Shown: piece after piece, positions 21,925 through 32,260 of the stretch
How the letters are laid out: every line of letters begins with the position of its first letter
Position numbering within the stretch: the first letter of the stretch is position 1
Source of the DNA: Tulasnella sp. 424
Lineage: Eukaryota > Basidiomycota > Agaricomycetes > Cantharellales > Tulasnellaceae
Length of the DNA: 41,776 nt
NCBI GenBank assembly: GCA_019633425.1
Contig: WSUB01000260.1
Coordinates: forward strand, 1-41,776
Reading direction: 5' to 3'
Made by a program: the position numbers and the translations under genes
The notes under the pieces: model-generated
What the model was told of the DNA's origin: nothing
Databases searched by the model: none
Seen by the model: the letters and a program-made list of their open reading frames with translations, nothing else

Positions 21925-22640
21925 GGACACACGTTGTCAACTCGCCCGCTTCGGCGACTGACCTCCGAGTGAAAATGAAGGCTCGACAGAGACCACCTGG
22001 ACAAAGAAAGCCGTTTTCCTCCTCTCCGAAGACTTGAAATCCATACGCAAACTCCTCTGGAAGAACAAGATGCGGCGGTTAGCACACGTCGATGCGGGTG
22101 GCGCAGCAAATGCATGCAGTCCGAAGGGAGGATGTAAGTTGAAACTCACCAGCGTTTAGCGGAGCCGTAAACCCATCTGAGCCGTTCAAACATTTCCAAG
22201 GTCGCATCATCGAACTGCCTACTCACGTGCGTCAGATCGCCAAAGGGTACCGCACGTAGCCTGAGTCCAGTATCATTGCGAACGCTACCGAAAAGATGCG
22301 CGTTCCGAAGGACGGATATAACTCACCAGCGGTCCCCGGCAGCTTCAACCCATCTGGATGTACGATTCGAGGTCACAGGACTGCCCAGCGCGCAAAGCAT
22401 CAGACTATCTCGCAGTGTAAAGGCACGCCGCAAGAGCAGCAGCTCACGTTCTCTCGGTGCTGGTTCGACCATACCCGCCACTTCAGCTTGCATCGGGTTC
22501 TGGCCCAATGCCCCCAGCAGGTCACCCAAACACCTCCGGCTGAACTTTGCCGGTTCTCTTCTTGTCGAAAATGGCAAACGCTTCTCTGTACTCGGTGTTG
22601 TCGCTTTCCGGATTGCAAGGGGATATCGGGGGCTCGTTGG
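21925..22640 (-). pseudogene. Myosin essential light chain-like pseudogene 3
   Basis: The best-preserved first EF-hand region: DNTEYREAFAIFDKKRTGKV, then, after a one-base shift that makes a TGA in the original frame, GDLLGALGQNPMQAEVA, matching the conserved start of fungal Cdc4/Mlc1 light chains. The last exon reads EEFAYGFQVFGEEENGFLC and continues in frame to SVAEAGEL. The ATG exon seen in copies 1, 2 and 7 is missing because the corresponding segment near 22.76 kb is deleted. No kinase gene lies directly upstream of it; that unit appears to have lost its kinase. Confidence 0.7.
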
Positions 22641-22959
22641 CGAGTAGCGACAGTGGTGCAAGGGCGTTGCGATCGCGTCGAGTACCATTTGGGGCTGGCG
22701 AGGAGGTGGCAATCTCAGTTTATTACGCGCAAGGGGACTGCCGCGAAACTTCAAGGTGCGCGGGGGGGACAGTATCCCAGAGATACGACGCGTCGTTCGT
22801 GGATGAATCGAGAAGACTGGGGAGGACAAGGTTGACCCCAGAAGTTGAAGTCTATCCCTCCAAAATCGACATCGTCGTTGATCCCACGCCACTCCCGCAG
22901 TGCCTAACCATCCGGGCGGGAGAGGCAAGTTGACCTGGATTAGGGAGGGCATATGATTG

Positions 22960-23735
22960 ACCAAAAATGGCCTACCGCAGGTGACTACAGCTGACTGCGT
23001 TCCCTAGTCCCAGTGTCCACTTGCCGAACTCTCGGTATATCTGAACACGCCGGCTGTGGCCACCCGCACGGATCATGCAACACGCGCGCGATCGAGCTAG
23101 CACAAATTCTCCAAGCTACTAGTGAATGTCCTATGATGTAACTTTCTGGACGAATACATCGACCTCCAGTCTGCTCTCCATGGTCTCGACCCCGGCGAGG
23201 GCCATGACGTCATGGTAAGGCTGTGCCGAGCCAGACTTGTCCGAGACCTCTTCCCTTTCTTATCATCTTTGAAGTCCGCCTGCCCTTATGAGTGAAATAG
23301 ATATGCTTTTCACCTCGATAAGGGAGCTCGGTGCGTCGAGGAAGCGGACAATAGGGCAATTGTCTCGGGGACCAGATGCACCTCTATATCATTGCAAACG
23401 ACTCAAGTATACATAGAGAACCTGACCACGTCGGTTCCGGTGCTCACCTTCATCTGGAAGGTTGGGGCAGCCCCCCGAAATTCGCATCGTGTCCGCAAAA
23501 GCTTACTTGAGACGACCTCAACGGGCCCAACTGCGAGACACGAAGACTCTCTTCCAGTGTTGGAGCAGGTATATCCTCCATCCCACTATCAATTCCATAT
23601 AGGTGCCATGGCATCCGGAAAACAGATGTCGATTGAGGAACTCTAGACGTGACGTTCGTCTTCATCTTCCGACCCGAATTCACGACCCGCCTCGGGTCTC
23701 GCTGGAAAGGAAAGGAAGGTAGCTCACCGACCAGC
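22960..23735. repeat. Third relic flank module
   Basis: A partial copy of the kinase upstream module with the CRE-like palindrome (23204-23213) and the following ACTTGTCCGAGACCTCTT block, then the block that precedes the light-chain 3' end in other units. It shows no kinase coding. A minus-strand frame (23743-23450) containing YGIDSGMEDIPAPTLEE is partly shared with 29.7-29.9 kb (YGIDSGMEVMPAPALDE), origin unknown. Confidence 0.5.
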
Positions 23736-23739
23736 TCGT

Positions 23740-24000
23740 ACACACATCATCAACCCATCCGCTTCAGCAATTGCCCTTCGGGTGGAATGACGGCGTGACG
23801 AGATCACCTGCACAACCGAAGCCGTCACCGTCGTTCCTGAGGACTTGGAATCCATACACGAACTCCTCTGGAACAGCAGGATGCGGCGTTCCAACACGTC
23901 AGCTCGAGTGAAGCAGCAAAAACATACAGGAAGGGCAGAAGTAACTCACCAACGTTTCACGGAGCCGTGAACCCATCCGAACCTGCAGGTCAAACGTACC
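23740..24000 (-). pseudogene. Myosin essential light chain-like pseudogene 4 (3' exons only)
   Basis: Only the late EF-hand exon is readable: EEFVYGFQVLRNDGDGFGC followed by AGDL, then a frame shift before IAEADGLMM. The N-terminal EF-hand exons are absent; homology jumps near 24.08 kb to the 3' end of kinase B. Confidence 0.6.
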
Positions 24001-24280
24001 GCCAGCCCACATACGTCAGGTCACCCAAAGGGTACTCCACTTAACCTGAGACCAGAATTTATGCAAATGCTAACGGCAAGGGAGACGCGATCGGTAGAAA
24101 GGTGGTTGTCTGATTATCGAGCGAGAAAGGACAAGAATCGTCGCGAATCCGAGACGGAGGATCAGCGCCGTGACCGAGAATAGCTAAATCAATCGTTAAA
24201 CTTGGTACATCAAGTACGTATATACATGAATCTGGGGGTAGAAGCAACAAAACATGCCTCTCAATCTAGAATGCGAAACC

Positions 24281-26881
24281 TCATACGGCGTCTTCTCGGT
24301 TAGATAGTTGACGAAGCTTAGCAGCTTCATTCGAAGCGTAAGCTGCACCTTGAGTATTTCCGATTTCTGCAAAGACTACAGCAGCTTCGATATAAAGGCC
24401 AATCGCGTCGCTGTGGTCCTCCTGATCGCGATGGACGTCAGCAAGACGCGACAGCGCGTGACCTCTCCAGTATCGGTCGCCGATGTCGGTAGAGATTTGC
24501 AAGGCTTCCGAAAAGAGCGTGATGGCTTGGCTGTACTCGTTTCGAAGCCGATGCACCTCAGCGAGACTCCAAAGAGCTTCAGCTTTCCCGAGTCTGTCGC
24601 CGATTTCGGTGAGGATATGTAGGTCCTCGGAGTAGAATGTGATGGCCTTGCCGTATTCTTTCCGAGCCATATGCACGTCAGCGAGACCTTCCAGAGCAGA
24701 CGCTCTCCCGTGTCTGTCGCCGATGTCGGTGCGGATTTGAAGGGCTTCCGAATAGAATGTAATGGCCTGGCTGTACTCGTCCTGAACTCGATGCACCTCA
24801 GCGAGACCCCAAAGAGTATCGGCTCTCCCTTTTCTGTCGCCGATGTCGGTACGGATTTGTAGGGCTTCCGAGTAGAACTTAATGGCCTCACTGTACTCGT
24901 TTCGAAGCCGATGCAAGTCAGCGAGACCCTTCAGGGCATCGGCTCTCCCTGGTTTGTCGCCGATGTCGGTGCGGATTTGTAGGGCCTCCGAGTAGAACGC
25001 AATGGCCTGGTCGTGCTCGTTCCGAGCCCGATGGACCTCAGCGAGACCCCAAAGAGCATCAGCTCTCCCTGGGTTGTCATCGAGGTCAGTGCAGATTTCT
25101 AGGGCCTCCGAGTAGAGTGGCATGGCTTGGTTGTACTCGTCCAGATACAGATGCACCTGCCCTAGCTGCACCAGCGCACTGGCCTTTCCTTTTCGGTCGC
25201 CGTTGGGCGTGTAGCCATCCACAGCCTTCGTATAGAAGTCCAATGCGCTGGGGTAATCACCCTGCCGCCAGTGCATATTTCCAAGTTGCATAAGAAGGTC
25301 GAGAGAGCGAGCCCGGGAAGCCGCTGTATCCGAGGTCCGTAGAGGGTCTGGAATAACCTTGGGCTGTATCGAAATCGATCAATCGCCTGTTATCGATCCT
25401 AATGAGCATTACTCACCATCCAGTTGATTGACTTTTGGCACTCCTCAGCAGTCGGCCGTTTGCTTGAGTCGATGCTCCAGCACACACGCATCAGGGAGCA
25501 AAGCGCTTGGATCAACGACATGCGAGCGTCGCCGGTGATGGAAGGGAGGTCTCCCTGAACGACGCGCTTGATGACCATCGTGTCCTTGACGCCTTGAAAC
25601 GGAATAAAGCCGGTCATGACCTACGTCGGAGTCTCTTTGAGCCTCGATTGCGAATAGATGGTAGTACGACTCTGACGATACCTCGTATGCTACCCAACCC
25701 AACGCCCAGATGTCGCTATAGAGGCCAGGTTCCTCCTCGTACAACAGCTCCGGAGCGGCCCACCGAAGGGTGTAATGATCTCCCGTCAACGTTATGGTAT
25801 TGGTGGCGGCACAGAACGTTACTTCTAGCGAAAGCGCCGCCGGGGGTTTGTTCCGAGCTGGCTTTGTCTCCTTGCTGAGATCGTCGGTTTTGAGACGGCG
25901 AGCTGATCCAAAATCGGTGATTACCGCGAGGCATTCTGAGTTTACCAGTACGTTTAGCTGAGAGGTATAGAAGTAAGTCTGTCTAGTGTCTCATCATGAC
26001 GCTACGGGAACCTACAGATTTCAGGTCCCCGTGGCATATGGGCGGCTGTCGGCTATGGAGGTATTCCACTCCTTTAGCCACATCGTCGATCTACAGTTAA
26101 AAGTGTCAGAGGTCGGTCGAATCAAAAACGGTTCGGTCGTACCAGCGAGAGGCGTTCGGGAACTTCCCAGTCTGCCGAGGCGACGAAATCCCACAAGGTA
26201 CCGTTTTCTTCCCATGGAAAGACTAGCCACACGATATCATTGGATAAGTCTTCAACAAATCCCTCGAGCTTAATGATGTTTACATGGGAAAGTCCGACCA
26301 AGAATTCCGCTTCTCTGACTGTCAACTGAATCGAGAAAAACAAACTTAGCGTTGAAACTCGTGCACGGTTGGATGAAGTATTTTGACCCCTAATACTCGC
26401 GCCATATCGCCTGACATCTTCATCTTTTTTACCGCTACAGCCTAGGATATTAGAGTCATTGAGCTGCTCGACGTTTCCGTCAATGCCTAGCGACGCCGAG
26501 CAGTACATACCTTCAGTCCCTGAGAGGTTTCACCGGCAGAACGACCTGCTTCGAGAGGGTCAGATCGATCTGTGCCGTCCGTACCACCTGAGGGAGAGGC
26601 CAAGAAGGCCCGTGAGACCGTCGCGTGGCCCCCTCTGAACTCGGGAGCGTCTTTTGGGCATTCAATTGAGGACTGATCGATTCGCCATTCCGCGAGTTTC
26701 TCGAGCCTCTCCCTCTACCGGAGAAACATTGTCTTGGTGAGTCATTTGAGTTGCCACTTGAGACCTGAGAGCAACGTACCATTCTCGCGCTCGGCTGGAA
26801 TGTACTTGAGGAAGGGTCGTCGTTCGACCGTGACTCAGGGAACCCACTAGGACCGGCATCGTGACTTTCGTCTTTCTGCAT
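24281..26881 (-). CDS. TKL-type protein kinase with C-terminal TPR array, copy B
   Basis: Predicted cytosolic kinase-TPR protein of 726 residues with the same eight phase-0 exons as copy A. Introns: 26715-26779, 26442-26510, 26326-26387, 26091-26142, 25958-26015, 25621-25681, 25364-25416. Start taken at ATG 26881 (MQKDESHDAGPSG) by comparison with the other copies, although the frame is open further upstream. The N-terminus is the short type (34-residue exon 1, SRSNDDPSSST), shared with copy D. Kinase motifs: VAVKKMK, REAEFLVGLSHVNI, HGDLKSLN, DFGSA, WAAPEL, SDIWALG. The glycine-rich loop is not visible. The TPR exon (25363-24281) encodes eight 40-residue repeats, one more than A and C, ending RQLSNREDAV. 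Exons 4-7 are closer to copy A (FQGVKD, IDDVA) than to D. No stop or frame break found. Confidence 0.92.
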
Positions 26882-27474
26882 TGGATAGTTTAGTCGAGAA
26901 GCGGGCGGACGATGATCGGAGGCGGCGTTCTTTGATGGATTTCGCAGGGGGGAAGCAAACGGAGTCACGGAGTCAATGGAGGACCGGTGAATTGTGGCTG
27001 AGAATCACACGCCACAGCACGCTGCAATCCCCGTGCAGCTTGAGCGGGTTCGATAGCACCGCTTTAGGATGTTCTTTGCAAGCCCGTTCCATCGGCAATT
27101 ACCATGCGCAAATCAACATATCGATATATCCCGCATGATCACGCGCCACCATCGTAAACCCCAATCACACAACGCTAAGAGACAATTTCGCCTGAATCAA
27201 AGAGTTCGTACGAGCGATGAAATGCCCTAAGCAACTGTGGTCAATGCATCCCCCTGTGGTGGTAACGTTTGTATTTCCCGAGATCTGCTGAGCAGCCCGC
27301 GGAGGAGTATCTCGGTTTGAACACGCCTCTCGTTACTGTACCTCGAGTGTCCGCCAGGCTCACATCCCATACACCACGCCCGCAATCAAACTAGTCAAAT
27401 TTTACCTATTTCCACTCGATGCGCCGACCGGACGGATTCACCAACGTCCAGTCATCGCTCAACGGTCTTTAGCT

Positions 27475-27484
27475 ATGACGTCAT
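27475..27484. promoter_or_regulatory. CRE-like palindrome upstream of kinase B
   Basis: ATGACGTCAT located 594 bp upstream of the kinase B start, followed by GGCAGCCAAACTTGTCCGAGA, the B/D version of the conserved block. Position relative to the gene matches copies A and C. Confidence 0.5.
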
Positions 27485-27865
27485 GGCAGCCAAACTTGTC
27501 CGAGAATATTGGTCGTTCAAACCGTTTTGGATATACCCCGGTCTTACGCGCAGAGGAGGTCCGTTTTCGGCGGGAATAGGTAGCTCGGTGTATCGAAGGG
27601 ACTGGACTGCCGCCCTGTCTTCATCGCTTAGCACCTCCATTTGTAGCGGGTACCACCGCACCTTGACCCGCGCATCATAACAGCAGACCGCGTAAAACCA
27701 AATCACAGTTTTTCAGTTCTTCAAACGCATAGATACGAACAACGGCACTCCGATATCGAACTATTGCTCGGGCACGCGTATTGGATCGACTCCCGCTTGA
27801 TTACCTTCCGCGATGGATGTTCCTCCACTGTCAGACGTACAAGGCTCATTTGAAACGAGTACAAC

Positions 27866-28250
27866 TGTTGGGAACCTACCGAGAATGTTTTGTGGGGAGT
27901 CGGGGGGTGTGAAATAGGAGACCGAAGGGCGGGAAACCCTTTCGGTCGTCCGTACTAATTAGGCATTACCCATTAAGGGAATGCCTTTCTTTCGTTAACC
28001 ATAAATGTACGAGCGACCTATAAAAGGCGCTCGATTCGAATGTAAATGAATATAATAACAAGTTCTATTCCTATCTACTACATCGTGTACTACAACCCGT
28101 CCGCCGCTGCTAAACAACAACGAGCCTCTGCAATAAAAGAAGAACCCTCCTTCCATCCTGGCGCAGGCGAATCGTCCGTCTCGCCTCCGATTCTACTGAA
28201 GGTGCCGTATCATCCTCAGAAAGACCCCGGGTGATGAGCACCTTTTGGAA
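27866..28250 (+). mobile_element. LTR-like insertion (starts TGTTGGG)
   Basis: Homology between array flanks is interrupted here. The insert starts TGTTGGGAACC at 27866, has a hairpin around 27920-27947 (GACCGAAGGG...CCCTTTCGGTC), a TATAAAAGG box at 28019 and a CTATCTACTAC-containing end. ACAAC occurs just before it (27861-27865) and again at 28092-28096, a possible target-site duplication that would give a 226-bp LTR; the rest up to about 28250 would then be internal sequence. A Copia-type solo LTR is plausible. Confidence 0.5.
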
Positions 28251-28299
28251 GCGAAGTCTTCGGTACAAAAATCTTATGATCAGCCTCGAGTCTCGCAGG

Positions 28300-28915
28300 A
28301 AAGGAAAGGAAGTCGACTCACGTCCATCTCGCCGGCATCGACTCGCCCACTTAACCGATTGATCTCGTGGTGGGTGTGGCAGAGGTCATCCGCACAAATG
28401 GAGGTATCACCATTTTTGCAGTAGTCTTTAAATACGGGCACTAACTCGCCTGGGGGAGAGAGATGCACCGCTCAGACAGGTTGATGCGAGCGAAGCAGCA
28501 AAACTCTCCGGACAGACGGACGGGGGTATCATTCACCAGCGTCTTACCGAGCCTTGGTCAAAGATCCCCAGAGAAAGGCCTGAAAATCGAGCCGCAAATC
28601 GACAGATGTCGGGCTACCCGAAGCGCAGAGCGCGTAACTGAAGGGCCAGCCCACCTCCCCTATCGGCCCCTTCAGCTTACGCTTCTGTCTGCCAGCAGGA
28701 CTCGTGAAGCCTTCCCCTCTCCCCCCTATTCAGAAAAGAGAGCACGTATTTTTACTCGGTATTCTCGCTTTGAGGATGGTACGGAGGTGGCGTAAGGTCG
28801 TTGGCGTGCGGGAGAAAGCGTGTCGAGACCATGGTTCAACGGAGTTGTGATTGCGGTTAAAGGGCATTCGTGAGCCAGGCGCACTTGTACTGAGATGAGT
28901 AGCAGCTTACCGTGT
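28300..28915 (-). pseudogene. Myosin essential light chain-like pseudogene 5, highly degraded
   Basis: The exon 2 start is still recognisable as ENTE followed by a stop (about 28775); the presumed ATG exon near 28.91 kb has ACG in place of ATG. The late EF-hand exon reads PGELVPVFKDYCKNGD and SICADDL. Much more diverged than the other copies. Confidence 0.5.
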
Positions 28916-29400
28916 CCTCTGGTTCGTGATCGTCAAATACGGCGCGTCGCTACTGGGTGGATTGGCGCTCTCAGTCTGGACTGAGAGTTGACGGCGAAGC
29001 ACTTTCGGCGTAGCACTTTCGGCGTGACCGTCCAAACCCCGTGTAAACGCCGTCGTCAGCCTCCCCCAGCGAACGTCGGTATGGCCAAGGCGTCACGATT
29101 CCACCAACCTCTGGGTCTCGATGGATGGATCAAGTCATGACCGTTGAATACCCGCTTTGGATTTGAGACTACTAGACACTCCTTACAAGATTTACTATAC
29201 TGAAACTTCCGTGTCTAGCAATGGAGTACCATGCCGTTCTCTCCTGGCGTCTGGTCATTTTACCACATGCATAAAGAGTTAGCATAGGAACGAGGATTAC
29301 AAAACTGCTCAAAACGATGTACCGGAGCTTTCAGTCCGGTTTCCTCTCCCCCGACTCACGGGTAAATCGCCTCTTCTATGGGCTTGACCATGCCGCGGCT

Positions 29401-29717
29401 ATGATGTCATGGTAACACTCCGCCAAGCGAGACTTGTCCGAAACCTCTTCCCTTTCTTACCGTCTTCAAAGCCCCCTCGCGCTTGTGAAGAGAATAAATA
29501 TGCTTTTCGCCAGGGCCAGGGAGCTCGGTGTGTCGAGGGACTGGCGGTAGCACAATCGTCATCTCTAGCGACTCCACACAAAGTGGAGAACACAATGGGT
29601 TGTTCATCCACCGCCGGACAAGAACAGAACACTCAGGGGACCAGAGTGACGTCGATATCATTGCAAAAGGCCCAAGAATACATGATAACGTCGGCTCCGG
29701 TGCTAACCTTCGGCTAG
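29401..29717 (+). other. Degraded CRE-like module with a 102-codon plus-strand frame
   Basis: ATGATGTCAT (29401-29410) is the mutated palindrome. The ATG in its right half opens a frame (MVTLRQARLVRNLFPFLP...) that corresponds to MATLGRARLVRDLFPSL at 35392 and MATLRRGRLVRDLF at 19909. It later contains SSSLATPHK, matching SSSLPTPHA of 20008-20298. This is the longest uninterrupted version of that plus-strand frame. Function unknown; no kinase is attached to this module. Confidence 0.3.
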
Positions 29718-29971
29718 ACGTGTAGAGTGCCCCGCTGAAATAAGCATCGTGTCTGCAAAAGCTTACTTGAGACAACCTGAACGAACAACTGCCAGACACT
29801 AAGACCCTCGTCCAGTGCTGGAGCAGGCATAACCTCCATCCCACTATCGATTCCATATATGTCCCATAGCATTCTAAAAGCAGACGTCGAGCGATAAGCT
29901 CGAAAAGTAACGGTCATTTCCATCTTCCGACCAGAATTCACGACCAGCCTCGAATCTCCTTGGAGAGAAAA

Positions 29972-30650
29972 TGTTGGGTTTCGCCAGCAAAATCTGCTTG
30001 CCTGATGGAGCTGGCGAAACCCGAGGCTGACTAAGCGGAGATAAGACGTTTAAGAGCGTGAGGATCGAGAGCGCCGCTCTCGATCCGAATAAGGTACCGT
30101 TCAGCTCGCGATCTATTTCGGAGTTGGATGATGACGAGGTGGAGGTGTCGGACGAGAGTCGGGATGTGAATCGGAATCGGAATTCGAATGGCGTCCCATT
30201 CGCGATTCTCGTTTCTCGCTCCCTCTATCCCTCTCGTCTCTCTCCTCCAACCTCGCTCGTCTCGATTCCTACAGTCGCGCAGTACCCCCCCCCCCCACCA
30301 CTCCTCTGCACTCCTGAGGTCAGTTTCCATGTTGGTTTCGTTTGGCACCAGTCTCGTTTTAGGGGGTTTCGCGCCTCAAACGAGACTGGTGACCCGAGAG
30401 TTTAGGTCTCTATTTCCGGTCCGGATACTAACGAGGTTGTTTTGGAATCCGAATTTTATTCCTGTTGTGGAATCCCGATGTGTTTTCTCGGATTCCCAAC
30501 CAACCCATTATTCCGGATCTTTCGTGTCCTTTTCGAGACCTTTCTCTCAAACCCCCCACGTTACGAAAACACGCTGTGTTATGTTTAAATGCTGACCAAG
30601 CATTTATCTATCTACTACACAACCCCTCTGACTAGTCTATTCGTATCTTA
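29972..30650 (+). mobile_element. LTR-like insertion with strong hairpins (starts TGTTGGG)
   Basis: Interrupts array homology between CTCCTTGGAGAGAAAA and GGTAGCTCACTGG. It starts TGTTGGGTTTCGCCAGC, which pairs with GCTGGCGAAACCC at about 30010-30022. A second perfect stem joins ACCAGTCTCGTTT (30347-30359) and AAACGAGACTGGT (30378-30390). A C-run lies at about 30286-30299. It contains CTATCTACTAC near its right end, like the 27.9-kb insert. No protein supported; frames on both strands cover Arg/Ser-rich noise. Confidence 0.5.
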
Positions 30651-30689
30651 GTGAGCCAAGGGTAGCTCACTGGGCAGACCCTGCACACG

Positions 30690-31350
30690 TCATAAACTCG
30701 TCCGCTTCAGCAATTGGCTTCCGAGGGGAGTGAAGGCGCGACGGAGATCACCTGCGCAACCGAAGCCGTCACTAAGCTTCCCGAGGACTCGGAATTCATA
30801 CACAAACTGCTCTGAAAGAGGAAGATGCGGCGTTTAGACGTGTCAATCCGAGTGAGGTAGAAAATACATACAGTCTGAAGGGCTGATGAAACCCACCAGC
30901 ACTTTACGGAACCGTGAACCCATCTGAACGGATCAAACGTGTCGAGGAAAGTTTGATCATCAAACCGCTAGCCCACATACGTCAGTTCACCCAAATAATA
31001 CTCCACGTAGACTGAGACCGGAATCGATGTAATGGTAACGGCGAGGTTCGAACTCTGAAGGACGGATGTTCCAACCTATGTGGACGTACGGACTCAAGAT
31101 CGCAAGTTAGGTCGGGAAATCTACTGCCTAACGCGTCAAAAATCAGGCTACCTCGCAGCATAAAAGTGCGTCACAAGAGGAGCATCTCACCTTTCCTCGG
31201 TGCTTCTTCGACAATCTCCGCACTTCCGCTTGGGGTCAGCTTCTGTCCCAATGCCCTGAACAGGTCGTCAAACACCTCCGGCTGAATCTTGCTAGTTCTC
31301 TTCTTGTAGAAAGAGAAAACACTTCTTTGTACTCGGTGTTGTCGCTCTGC
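30690..31350 (-). pseudogene. Myosin essential light chain-like pseudogene 6 (downstream of kinase C)
   Basis: Exon 2 reads DNTEYKEVF, shifts by one base, then YKKRTSKIQPEVF and DDLFRALGQK, and ends before a GGTGAG donor. The late EF-hand exon reads EQFVYEFRVL, DGFGCAGDLRRAF and TPLG, then the same frame slip as in copy 2 before IAEADEFM. The ATG exon is deleted (31.45-31.48 kb). Position 0.9 kb beyond the kinase C stop equals that of copy 2 relative to kinase A. Confidence 0.7.
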
Positions 31351-32260
31351 GTGTTTCACCGGGGATATCGCAGGGTGGCGAGCGGGGTCGCAACAGTGAT
31401 TTCAAGGGCGTTGCAATCGCGTCGAATTTCAATTTGAAGTGCGCTGGTAAGCCAAATGAGTTAATATCAAGCCCGATAACGCTAAGCAATTACTCAAACC
31501 GCGATCGGTGATTAATTTAGCTTTGAGAACACCAGAATCTCCCCACGAGACTCGCCGACTTCCGCTTCTGGCGGAGAGGTAAAGTACTGCCCAGTTTCCG
31601 TAATTTTTAGTCATTCGACCAGGAATTTCAATCGTATAAATGATTATTAGCTGCTCGAACGACGTATCAGAGGTTCTCGTCAAATTTCTTCAATTCCCCT
31701 AATGTCACGGCATTAGCACAGGTGTTGCGGGCTTGGAGCGATTCTCGCTCCAACGACTTCCAGCGGTAGGTCCAACGCTGAACCTCTGCTATGCAACCCA
31801 AGCACGGCTTTACTTCAGACTTATCAAATCCGCCGGTAGCAATCGATACTCCGGACGGAATAGTTGACATTCCTTGATAAGTATGACCATCCACCCGGGT
31901 CGGATTGACAGCCGCACGGCCACTGCAGCGGTACATCTGCGGCCTACTCCTGTTATTCAGAATCTTTCTCCACTGAACCGAAACGAGTTGGTTACAAGGA
32001 CCACACTCCAACGACGTCGCGACACAAAAATAAACACGAGAGAAGGGTGTACAGTGGCAATTATTGAAAGGAGACTCGATTGAAAGGAAATTGGTCGATT
32101 GCTTACCGAGAAAGGAGTAACAATACTGGTTGAGAGTCTGAGACAACGAACCAGAGATGTAATCAATAGGGAGTAACTGTTTAAACGTTGTACATCGAAT
32201 GGGTAGAAATATGGATTCATGTGTAGAATCAACAAAAGATCTCGTTCAACCTGGAATGTA
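31351..32260. other. Spacer between light-chain pseudogene 6 and kinase C
   Basis: Matches 15.79-16.77 kb closely by eye but with a deletion near 31.46 kb that removes about 0.5 kb present in the A unit. No gene supported. Confidence 0.5.

Noticed and set aside
22323..22964. 213-codon minus-strand open frame
   Set aside because: It runs over the light-chain pseudogene mostly in a different frame from the EF-hand motifs; its Arg/Pro/Leu-rich composition is typical of a shadow frame.
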